Part shown: positions 12,138 to 23,628 of the stretch, one piece after another
Layout of the letters: every line of letters starts with the position of its first letter
Numbering within the stretch: the stretch's first letter is position 1
NCBI RefSeq assembly: GCF_000327385.1
Contig: NW_008709979.1
Span: forward strand, 588,950 to 652,949
DNA length: 64,000 nt
From: Lottia gigantea
Taxonomy: Eukaryota > Mollusca > Gastropoda > Lottiidae
Direction of reading: 5' to 3'
Position numbers and translations under genes: made by a program
The notes under the pieces: model-generated
Databases searched by the model: none
The model's input: only the letters and a program-made list of their open reading frames with translations
What the model was told of the DNA's origin: nothing

Positions 12138-12453
12138 GATAATTCTGGACACGTGGATTTGAAGGCTCAAAATTAGACAGTGAGCAATGGAGTTTCTAGA
12201 AAACATCAGGTGAGGAAACTGACTTGGGGCCACAATATTTTTCAGGGGGGCCACAAGTCATTCTTTCACAATGTAAAATGATAAAAAATTTGAAAGCGGG
12301 GACCATACCCGGGCCAGTCTCTTTGCTGGGGTGGGGGTGACACCATTGAAATTGAGCTGTGAACACTATTACTGATTGGCTTAGTTAAAACAATTCTGTT
12401 CCTGAGACAAAAGTATGATTGGTCAAAAAAAATGGCACATCTGTTTATTTAAA
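12138..12453 (+). mobile_element. MITE family A (TTAAAGGGACAG ends), copy 1, interrupted
   Basis: It matches the 3' part of the full copies at 35548 and 52605: blocks AATTCTGGACAC, TGGATTTGAAGGCTCAAA, GAACACTATTACTGATTGGC and ATGATTGGTCAAAAA follow in order. The copy is split by a 168-bp insertion (12185-12352). The upstream half of the element is not recognisable here. Confidence 0.6.
12185..12352. mobile_element. small element nested inside MITE A copy 1
   Basis: The insertion separates two halves of the MITE consensus and is flanked on both sides by TGAG (12181-12184 and 12353-12356), a likely target duplication. Its ends carry a short inverted repeat, CAATGG at the left and CCATTG near the right. 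It is G-rich compared with its surroundings. No coding capacity. Confidence 0.45.
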
Positions 12454-14863
12454 TACAGTTCATTAGGAGTAGATCTAAGTTTCATATAACAATAATTCTA
12501 GACTTTTCAATCTAATGTCCAAAAAAATTCAGGATATCAAGGTCTCTATGAATAAAAAGCTGCACACCAATTAGATAGATATCTAGAATAAGAGCAGTGT
12601 TTAAATAAGATGTATGCTGTTACCTTATTCTTGCAAATTTTGTTTTTTTTTCAATTTGTGCCAGTCCAGAGTAAGCCTTGTTTATTAAGGTATCTCCTAT
12701 ATGAACATGCAATATATTGATCTAATTTTCTGAACTCCTCCTGCAACGATTCTTCCAATTCGATACACTAAGCAATACTCATCCAATGCTACGATTTAAT
12801 GCAATAATAATCATGATTCATTTATTAGATAAGGAAAGAGAAAAAATAGTAGACATTTTTAGATTTATATCAGTTATTGTCACTATTTCACATGAAATAA
12901 ACATAAAACATAGGCATTTAGAAGTACAGAATTGTGAAAGACATTTCTAAATTTTTTAATAAGTCTGAATTGATTTTTTACAAATCTTAATGTAAAAATT
13001 ATACATAAAAATCAATTCATGACACAATTACTATATTATTATTATATAGAGAGAATTCTGTGTCATTTGTTATTTAACAGAGTTTATTAATAATCTTGCT
13101 GATACATCACAATTATTTTCTATCTATTTTTAGCAATGCATCAGACTATCAGAGGGAAAGAATTGGACAATAAATTGATGCAATTGAGTGATAAAATGGT
13201 GTAAGTACACTTATCATTATAGTACTAGTAGCCTATTATTAGGCCTATGATGTACAACTACAAGACAAGCCTATCACTCATCGTTGTCCAATATACCGGT
13301 ACTGGAAATTTCGGCTTAGCTTCCATTACACATGTATATCTAAATAGACCTACTAACCTGACTTCTTGTTGAACATAGAATTTACAAGTATTTGTTGTTT
13401 CTTTGTCGTCTCAATACTTCTTTAATTACACAAGGGCATAATTTGCAGAGCATACTATACTATACTTCATCAATTTATCTAAAACGGAAATAGCATTCAC
13501 GCTTCAGTTCTCATTCGGCAATTCTCGGCCATTTCCGTGAACTTTTATGGTAGACCGTTTGAATCTATTTTTAACAAGCAATCAGTTGTCTTGATCCATC
13601 TTGCTTGAGTGTGACTTACCTCCCAAACACTACTCTCCCAAATTTAGGCCTATATGTTATATGGATTATAAATTCATATAGAGGTTATATATAAATAATA
13701 TAGGCCTACTTTATTTGAATAGGGAACACTAAAATTTTTATATAAAAAAAATATTTAGTATGCCCTATTATTGACCTATTTCAGTCTGGGTTATATTTAA
13801 AGTTTGTCAAGTAGAACTTGAATTGATACATTCGAATATTAAAAAATATTTAATGAATGTATCAATTAATGATTATAGGCTACAATGAAGATCGCTCAAA
13901 TATATCATGTACCCTTGTAAGATTAAACCAAGCGGTCCGAACCACAAAACGTAACCCGAAATCCCAAAACATTTAATGGCGAAACATTGATAGCAGCCAC
14001 AGAGTAATATAATAAGTTATATAACTCATTGTTAGCAGCTAATGAACTTTAGGCGCCAACAGCACTTAGGTAAGGCCTATATGTAGGACTAGCCATTGTA
14101 GGCTTACCTCTTTCCAATTTTAACTTTGTACAGAAATAAAGTAGCGCATCAATTTTTCACATGAGGATTTATACCAATCGTAAGTGAGTAAGTATTTCAT
14201 AATGAAAAGTAATATCAGATGTCTAGAAGTATATGCCTAAGTTTAACCTGGCGGCACACCCAGCATTGTTGCTCAACATACAACAAACACGACAAACAGG
14301 GAGGCAAAAACCAATTTCAAATGTTCAAGGGAGATACCTGGTGGAAGTAATTTCATTCAATTTTAACAGTTCAAGGAGTTAATCATATAAGTTATATGAT
14401 TATGGCAAAAATGTTAACCGCAACAACGAGGCTGCATTCTATAATAAAAAATGGCATGAAGTGTTAGAAGAGTTAGCATACTCTGCCTTACACCACACCT
14501 GTCATTGCTGTATATAATACTACAAACAAAATAGTATGAGGCAAAACAGGTGATAAGTAAAATTTTAGAAACATCTGGTGGCAACTCGACATATTATTGT
14601 GAAGACAAAATGATAGCCTACGTAACATGTAAAAAAACATAATCCTTGAACGACATTTAGACATGTTTAATAGGTCCCGCGGACAGATTTAACCAATTTT
14701 CACGGCGAATGGTTCAGGTGAGTCGATCGCCAGCGAACTCCGCCCAGTGCGTTCACAGTGCTACGACATTCGCCCGATCATTGGCCGAAGCCATTCGCTA
14801 ACATCAAGCGTGTTTGATAATGTTCGCCCGAAAATTTACTGTTTACAGCACGTACGTGGACTC

Positions 14864-14869
14864 TATAAG
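14864..14869 (+). promoter_or_regulatory. possible TATA box of the GH10 gene
   Basis: CTCTATAAGGAC lies about 280 bases before the GH10 start codon, at the edge of a CpG-rich patch. Only sequence resemblance supports it. Confidence 0.25.
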
Positions 14870-15144
14870 GACATTGAGTTTACAGGTTGAAGAAACTCGG
14901 GCGTAGCTGTGGTAAGGTTCCAAGATTGGCTTATACAGCACCGAAACGCTTTTAACAGTGATTTGCTTCAGAAAAAATATAGCGGAGTTTGTGGACTGTA
15001 TTTGCATGTATTTTATCTCAATTCTTATCTCAACTTCTTATCTCGACTGTTTTATCAGATCAAAATCTCAATCTTAATAAAGTCTAGAGTTTTTACTGGT
15101 GAGAAAATGGCATTGGTTTCAAAGTGATTTCATAAAGTTACAGA

Positions 15145-18100
15145 ATGAAGATCATTTTGCTTTTCGCAGCCTTATTTTGTGGATTTCTAAATGGGGAACT
15201 GTTACTGAATGGTGGATTTGAAGGTTCTGATACATCACCATGGGATACGTGGGGATTTGTGGTTCGTCTGGTAACTGATGACGTTCAGGAGGGAAACCAG
15301 GCTTTGAAATGTACCAACAGGTCGGAACTCTTAAATGTTGTTTTAAAGTTTTGGATCACTGGTATAAACCAGTTTTATCAATGATAATATGACATTTTGT
15401 TCAGGCAAACATGGTGTTAGGACCTATGTTTTGTTCGTTGATACGGATACATCTCTCATTCAATTATGTTTCGCCCGTTGATATGCACGCGTCTCCCTGT
15501 CAATTAAGTTTCGTTGGTTGATATGCACGCGTCTCCCTGTCAATTAGGCTTCGTCGGTTGATACGCACACATCTCTCTGTCAATTAGTTTTCGTCGGTTG
15601 ATACGCACACATCTCTCTGTCAATTAGGTTTCGTTGGTTGATACGCACAGATCTCTCTGTCAATTAGATTTCGTCGGTTGATACGCACACATTTCTCTGT
15701 CAATTAGATTTCGTCGGTTGATACGCACAGATCTCTCTGTCTATTAGATTTCGTCGGTTGATACGCACACATCTCTCTGTCAATTAGATTTCGTCGGTTG
15801 ATACGCACAGATCTCTCTGTTTATTAGATTTCGTCGGTTGATACGCACACATCTCTCTGTCAATTAGATTTCGTCGGTTGATACGCACAGATCTCTCTGT
15901 CTATTAGATTTCGTCGGTTGATACGCACACATCTCTCTGTCATTTAGGTTTCGTCGGTTGATACGCACAGATCTCTCTGTCAATTAGATTTCGTCGGTTG
16001 ATACGCACAGATCTCTCTGTCTATTAGATTTCGTCGGTTGATACGCACACATCTCTCTGTCAATTAGCTTTCGTCGGTTGATACACACACATCTCTCTGT
16101 CAATTAGGTTCGTCGGTTGATACGCATACATCTCTCTGCCAATTAGGCTTCGTCGATTGATACGCACACATCTCTCTGTCATTTAGGTTTCGTCGGTTGA
16201 TACGCACACATCTCTCAGTCAATTAGGTTCGTTGGTTGATACACATGTCCCTCTGTCAAGTAGGTTTCGTTGATATCTCTGTAAACTATGATAAATCAGA
16301 CATCTATTCTATTATAATTTAGGACACACTATTACCAAGGTCCCAGCCAAGAGATATCATCGAAGATTATACAAAATGGAATATATTCTTTTACATCGTA
16401 TGTCAAGCATTTAAACGATATACCTGGCAAAATGTTTCAACGCATGAAAATAACATTGTCTTATACCTGGGCGGATGACGGTAAGTGTAGGGCTATCCGA
16501 CGCCTCCAAAATTATAGACATGTATTTGTCCGAATTTGGGAAAACGCGGTGTACATGTACATTGATGAAATCTCGATAGAGTTTGAGTTAATGCGCTTGA
16601 CCTGAGGTGCGAATAGACGAGGTATTGTCGATACAGTAGAAAATAGAAGAAACAAATCGTGTCCGCACCTTGTCCGGACCCGTACCTCGTGAGTTCACTT
16701 CTATTTTCGTTTGTATCGATCATCCCACACCGTCCATCTCACCGGACACCGTACCTCGTCTATTCGCGGCTTTGGTAAGACACATAAAATGTGGCTTTTA
16801 TTTCCATCGGAAAATAGATCATGTTATTGAATTTCAGGTAAAACGGATTACTATGATATCGCTGGTCACTCTTTTGCTACTTCAAAAGGTGGTTGGTACA
16901 AGTTAGCTGGAGATTTTAATGCACCTCAAAGACGTTTGTATTAATTCATTCATTATCCGTACTATTTTGGTTGCAATAACGCCAAACTTGTTCTGTTTGA
17001 GTTTCTTAATACCAAAGGCCCATTCAATGGCAAAGTAAAAATATTTTGGTAATATTATAAATGTACTCAGTTTCTGGATACAAGCTAGAAACCAAAATGT
17101 GGCCTTAACGTAAAATATTTTGACATTATGTTTTTTGTTGAACTAATTTAAGAGCTCTCAAGTATAAATATTTTTCATGTTTCATGATTTCTTAGCATGG
17201 AGTAAAGTAAGTTTATATTGGCAAGGTGTTGATCCTGGAATAGATTATATTGTTGATGGTGCTTCTTTAAAAATGGTTCCCGAGGATGTCAATTGGAAGA
17301 CCGATGCCAATTCCAGGATAGAAAGGCATAGAAAAGGAGATTTAAATGTCAAGTAAGATACATCTGAATACATGATTTTCTTCTCTACAGTATCATTTTA
17401 GATTTTCGTTCTATACAAAGAAAATCATTTCTGTTTGTAACATACATTATGCAACCCAAACGGTCACTTTTAACTCCAATGGCAAAAGGCAATAGTTACC
17501 CAAAGTGGATGTTAGATACAGCATTGCATATATTTAATCAACAAATAAACACTGTTTATATTGTGGCATTTTGCACGTTGTCTAAGCTATGTACAGTTAT
17601 TAAGAGAAAGTAATGAACATCACGCACCTAAATACTTATTTTTGACTATATACACTGCTCAATATTTTTCTCTTAAACTGTATTTTACATCTTTTTCAGT
17701 GTAAAACATCCTACAACAATGAATCCAAATGACATAGAAATTGAGGTTAGTCCTGTACTTTATTTTTGATTCCCTTTTTACTTACTTGCTTTGATGGGCC
17801 CTTTAGTTTGACTTTTTTTTATCGTCTATTACGAAAACATTCAGTATTTTCTTTCATGCCATTGCAGCCTTTAAAGTTTGTTAAAACTTGACATTGACGT
17901 ATTATAAATTTTAGATAAACCACAAGAAACATTTGTTTGGATTCGGATCATTAGCTGATGATACTTATATAACCAACCCAGATTATAAACAGTATCAGCA
18001 ATTCTTCTATCACATGTTTAACTGGGCAACTGTTGGTACTTTTAAATGGAAATACGCCAGAGGCACACCGGTATGTATGGTGTAATAGTTACTAAATATG

Positions 18101-21100
18101 ATTTTTTAATTAGATTATCGAGTACATTTAAATTTTTTCTGCCCTTTTTTGTCCGCTGTCATTGGTTCTTATTATGAAAGGAAAACCCCGATGTTCCAAT
18201 TTCATTGATATACATTTCCATTAGTATCGTCGTAATGTTTTTCTTTCTGGAATTACAAGAACCACAGCTAAAAAAAGGGATATTCCAGGGGATATATATA
18301 TGTATTCGCAATATCCAAATAAAATCTATAAAAACTATTTTGAATCTCTATGAATTTACACACATGATATCGATGAAGTTTTAGATATATCCAAGTAGGC
18401 CTACTAGTACACAGTGAATTTCCTCGCCTTTAGGGAAATTCTGATGACTACTGTCTTCACATGAAGAATCTGTTGTATTTACTAGCAGTATTGTACAATT
18501 TTCAGGATAATCCGGACTATAGTTTTGCCGTAAACTGCATGAATGAATTAAACAAAAATGGGTAAAATTTTAATTTTTAACATTCGAACACGGATAAATC
18601 TGGACACACATGGATTTGAACACTATTACTGATTGACTAAGCTGAAAAAATTCCCGTTTCTGAGACTAAAGTATGATTAGTCCATAAAAATGGTGCATCT
18701 GTCCCTTTAAGGTTTCAAGCATATCCGAGAAAAATTAATCGAGATTTAGTGCTTGTTGAAATCATGTAAAGGTAAATAATAATTGTCCATATTGTATATA
18801 TTTAGAATGAAAGTTAGAGGACACAATATGTTTTGGGGAGTACCTAACAATGTTCCAGATTGGGTTAAAAAACTGGATGGCAACCAATTGAATAAAACTA
18901 TTCATGAAAGAATTAAATTTATTACTGGCTTAACCAAAGGAAAGTAAGTAACGTGAAGAAGACCTATGTTTTCAATGGATTTAAAATGTGTTCTTCATTC
19001 TTATAACTAAATTTTAGATATTAGTTCCACGTTTAATCCTTTGACTCAGTCTAGAAATTTCTATATTAAAACCATCATAAAACAATGGTTAATGGGATAA
19101 CTATTGAAAAACTTCAGTGACAGACAATAGTATTTCTCTGACCAGGAATTGTAAACTAAACAACTATCTGTGTGGTTGGTTGTAGTTTCTTGTTCTTCGG
19201 GATCCATCGGTCAGGTTTGATCGAGTAAGTAATAAAATCGGCGATAGTTCTCCAGACCAGACAATATCTGAACGCCAATGCTTTTAATTGTGTCATTGCT
19301 GACGAACCCGATTGAGGACTTTCATTTTGAAGATGAATTGAGTTCAAGCAGCTCGACATTTAACTATATACATATTATTTTCCAGTTTGGAGCACTGGGA
19401 TGTTAATAATGAATTATTACATGGTCAATATTTTGAAGAGACGACTGGTGATCCTTTTTATTCTCAGAACTTATATAAAGCTGTTCATGAAGCTGATCCA
19501 CATGCTAGATTATTTCTCAATGATTACGATGTACTCTCTATGGGTTCAGAGACGGATGTAAGTTTACTTGAGCGACTCTATGTGTTTTTGGGAAAGACAT
19601 CAATAATGGACAAGCAATCACCAACGGCCATATACCACTGATAAGGTGATATGAGGTTTCGTGTAACAGTTAAGGTCAGAGATTTAACCACAGTTTTCTA
19701 TCAGTCGTTAATGTCCCATTCGCATTAAGATTGCACTTAAAAGAAAACATTTCAGCTGTCACATAATACGTATCAAACATCAATATGCAACAATCATCAA
19801 CCGGACCGAGGAATGTGTACGTTAGCTTTATAAAACGCTTTCAGAAAAGTACTCCGCGCCAAAGAAATCTGACACGAAACCTGTTCTTATTCCAATGACT
19901 GTCTTCTGTGGTCCGATCAGCATATCTATATTTACAGTCTTATGTAGATCAAGCTCTTGGTTTTGAAGCTGATAAGACTGGTCTAGGTGGTATCGGATTA
20001 CAAAGCCATTTTAGAGCATATACCCAACCGGATCCCACATTACTCAAGGTTTGTTCATTTTCTTTCACCTTACATCGCGAACGCATGTTATGACATTGTG
20101 AAATCTGCTATTCTGCTATACCATTATTCCTCATGGTAGTTGAGCTATTGCTCTCCGTTAAGGCGTTGGGGACGAGGGTTGAGGTTGGTGCTAAATCCAA
20201 CCAAATCAATATGTGTATTTGATAAATGATAAAAATTATCTTTTTTTAAATAGAAACATCTTGATAAACTGGCTCTGATTGGTCTACCATTGTGGATAAC
20301 AGAATTAGATCTGGAAGTGAAGAATGAAAAGGCACGAGCTGATTGGTATGAAGATGCTTTAAGAATGTATTTTAGTCATCCAGCGGTACATGGTGTTATT
20401 TTCTGGGGGTTTTGGGATCACAATATGAAGAGTCCGTATGCTGCTCTGGTTAATGGTTTCAACTATTATGTAAGTGAATATTAGTTCTTTGGAGGCCATG
20501 TTTTTCGGTCGTATACGTAGTTTTAAAGGGTCAATTTAACAAAAGGCGATACCGGATTTAGGTAAATACTTTTTTTGGCAATTACTTCCATTTCAACAAT
20601 TACTAGTTGATAAAATCATTTTAAAGGGAATAATCACCCTTCTGGAAAGGTGATTGTCATTCTGTGCAAACAGATTTATGCTTTATTCAAGCAGATGTTG
20701 GTCACAGCAAACTCTTTTTATGATATACCATATATATTCATGTTCATTTTTCTGCAAATAACAATAATTAATGTTAATGAACTTTTCTCCTCGCAATTTC
20801 AATTACATATCATAACAACACCTCTCGACCAAATTTTGAAAAATAAAAATCTTATTTCTAGGTCAATGAAGCTGGTAAACGCTATTTACATCTTATCAAG
20901 AAGGAATGGGCCACGCATATTACACATAATCTAAGTAATGGTTCCAGTATATCTGAGAGAGCATTTATGGGTGACTATGAGTTAATTGTACGATATAAAG
21001 GAAAACCAATACAATATCAAACGTTTACATTGGCTTTACATAAAGACGTTATTGTAACTATACCAGACAATCCAGGTATTTTTTATCTCCAGTCTTCCAG

Positions 21101-23628
21101 GGTATGGCTAGTTAGTTTCAATGTCTTACCATTGAGTCGGTAGACGGATATACCAAAATTACATTTGAAATGACTACAGAAAGGTTATTGCAATTATAAC
21201 CAATGACAAACGCATCAACTGCCAAGCACAGAGAATTTGTGATGCATCGTGGTAACAGATGGTAGGCCTACATTGGAATGTGATGATGACATTCAATAAG
21301 TATAAAATATATACTTAAATTCGATTTCTTTGTTTTGGAGTGATGTAATATGACTGAATGCAGAAGGTATTGGAAGTTGATGAGCGTTGTGAACTTTCAT
21401 TGTTAAGCCTACCCAATGTCTGCTGGTGGAAATTTGATGTTCAGAATCATCCATTCTGAGATCACTATTTGAAAGTAATCATTCCTTTTCATGAGTATTA
21501 ATATTATTAAAAGAATTCTACGACCTGAAACGTCCTTTCTCATCGGGTATGGCAATGGAAGTTTATTAAATAGCAGGACTCGACACCTGACGTTGTCTTT
21601 TCAGGGGAGATAAAGCTACCAACTTCACTGAATCCGTTCCAACATGTTAAACCACATCCACATGCCACTCATAAATCAGAACGTATTATTGGCACTAAAA
21701 TAGTTAAAGCAGGAGCGGGCAGTAAGTTAACTTGTGAGACCCGAGTTTCAGCATTTTCTGAGATTGGCGATGATAAGAAAGTTTCCACACAATGTCCAGA
21801 TGATATGCTGTTAACTAGCTGTACTACTTATCAAAAGGTACAAGATTTTGCGAACAATCTTAAACCTTAAAAGGTGAAAAGTCCAAATTTGCATTAGCTT
21901 CCAAAGATAATTTATTCGTGACTTAGATTATAGTGGACCTGTGATCACCACAGACGCATGTAACTTCCTTGACCCCCGATGGCCCAATTCCCTCCATGAC
22001 TTGAACGAAAACGACAACTATCATACAGTGACGTATTGCTTTACAGCTTGAAGTCTGATCTTTTACAGAATGGTGATTGGCATAAAGATGGCGATATGAT
22101 TAGTTTAGATGGTGGACAAAGTAAATGTATATCAGTCAATGGTTTCAGATCTTACGCTCGTAAGTAGCCTAGCATTGATGATGTCATGACTCGTGGCGGT
22201 TGTTTTCTTGCCACTATGGTTATATCATAATGACACTTTTTGGGGTAGACTAAACTTCTCCACTTCATTCCATAAACGTTCTTGTAGTAGAATGTAGGAT
22301 GTAGATAATTATTTACCTTCTAATGTTTCAGCTGTTCAGGCTTATGCTAGATGCTGTAAAGTTGATGGGTTACAATGTTCATATAAAACGTCTGGTCCAT
22401 CTGGTATAGGAATAGACGATGAATCAACAGTAACTTGTAAGGCAGATGAATATCCAATGGGTAGGTTTGATACAAGTGGATGGTTCGAATCTATGTCTAA
22501 AATAATTTTTTAGTTGTAGTGGCCGCAAACATTCCGCAACCCATTTAGTGCGATCTTTCCAAACATGTTGAGATAATGTATGAAGTTTTGGCGTCTGAAA
22601 ATCTGGTGACATCGAATAAGTCAAGCTATGGGTTATTTTAAGATATCTAAGAAGTTAGTACGAAAATCATCGGGTTCAAAGGATCCACTGGAAAAATAAT
22701 TCTTGATAATAAAATTGTTTCTTTCGTTCTATTTTGTCCTTAAAGAAGTGGTATTATAGCCCTTTCCACGATCTTTCCTTCTGTTTTAGGATGCGGTGCC
22801 TATACATGGGTATCACACATGGACGGTGCCTTTCCGTCTAACAAAACTTGTGTAGCTCAGAATGATGGTACAGAACACGGTTAGTTTACATATTTTCTTT
22901 GTATGTTTTTTATCCATAAATATGCAAGAATCTAGTATCGTTGGACAAATATCACGTATTTGCATATCTGGTAACACAACTCTTTAAGTCACGTTTCTGT
23001 GTAAGCTTGGCATGAAAACTTACTAAAAACTCATTCATATTTTCGTGTAAATATATGACAATGTATTCATTCTAGGTATCTTTGCATATGGTAGCTGCTG
23101 TAAGGCCCCCAAGTTAAAATGTGAAGTGCAGTGGTCTCAACCTAGTGATTTGTTAAAAGGCAATGAAAGTAAGGTTAAATGCAAGACTGGATGGACTCTA
23201 ACAGGTTGTAGTGCTTTCTCTCAGTATGGTAAAGTTGCCGGTGCATATATCAGAGGTATGTTTAAGCTGGTATGAATTCATTTTCAATTGGAGATGTTAT
23301 TAACATATAAATTGTGAACCATCCTTATGTTTACTAATTAGACATAACGAGGATTTACAATAGCAACAAATTTTCACTGTTAAAATAGAGCTTAATACAT
23401 CAAACAAATATAATGTTAAACATGTTAAAAGGAGCTTCATAACAACATTAAGTATTACTCTGTCCCGACTTATAATCAAAAATAACATATTCAGAGAGGG
23501 TATGACCAATTCATGTCAATATTTCAGCTGTAAACAATGAAGATTGGTGTAATGCTAAAAATGGTGGTGATAAATTTCCTGGAGAAGAAGGAGTGAAAGC
23601 TGTAGCTACTTGTTGTCAAATTAATTAA
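15145..23628 (+). CDS. secreted GH10 endo-beta-1,4-glycanase (xylanase-like) with CBM and three PCSK9-type C-terminal modules
   Basis: Eighteen coding exons: 15145-15320, 16323-16480, 16838-16933, 17196-17352, 17700-17745, 17915-18070, 18506-18561, 18806-18943, 19386-19557, 19938-20048, 20254-20469, 20862-21075, 21605-21837, 22069-22159, 22332-22460, 22790-22879, 23076-23255, 23528-23628; all GT-AG and in frame, giving 839 residues. Residues 1-17 are a signal peptide; about 18-175 a CBM4/22-like jelly roll (ELLLNGGFE, then WGF); about 215-510 a GH10 barrel with KVRGHNMFWG, acid/base Glu337 in WDVNNELL and nucleophile Glu439 in WITELDLE. GH10 enzymes hydrolyse beta-1,4-xylan and similar glycans, so a digestive role outside the cell is likely. 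Residues about 600-839 form three Cys-rich modules, each ending in a Cys-Cys pair (ARCC, GSCC, ATCC); the third contains GWTLTGCSA. This pattern matches the M1-M2-M3 modules of the PCSK9 C-terminal domain. No protease domain is present. Confidence 0.93.
15431..16265 (+). repeat. 40-bp minisatellite, about 20 copies, intron 1 of the GH10 gene
   Basis: The unit runs approximately TTCGTCGGTTGATACGCACA then CATCTCTCTGTCAATTAGAT. Central copies are nearly identical while both edges are diverged. CACAC/CACAG and CAATTAG/CTATTAG variants alternate, suggesting higher-order units of 80-120 bp amplified recently. Confidence 0.9.
18587..18712 (+). mobile_element. MITE family A, copy 2 (partial), GH10 intron 7
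   Basis: Contains CTGGACACACATGGATTTGA, GAACACTATTACTGATTG and the terminal CTGTCCCTTTAA, but lacks the 5' half and a central segment present in full copies. Confidence 0.6.

Larger units (their letters stand above)
10586..14860. other. intergenic: 5' side of the zinc-finger gene and upstream of the GH10 gene
   Basis: It holds a MITE with a nested insertion (12138-12453), fragments of a repeat containing CAAGGGCAATAACTC (near 11365, with diverged relatives near 11650 and 11725), and an orphan exon-like block (13134-13200). Minus-strand donor-like sites occur near 13358, 13620 and 14108 and could end 5' UTR exons of the zinc-finger gene. A CpG-rich patch at about 14690-14850 just precedes the GH10 gene. 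No other gene is supported. Confidence 0.35.

Noticed and set aside
15431-16265. Regular repeats reminiscent of a CRISPR array
   Set aside because: Units are contiguous without unique spacers and sit in an intron of an animal gene; they are minisatellites.
22480-22495. GGTTCGAATC, a tRNA B-box match
   Set aside because: It lies just after a GH10 exon, with no A box or cloverleaf partner at proper spacing.
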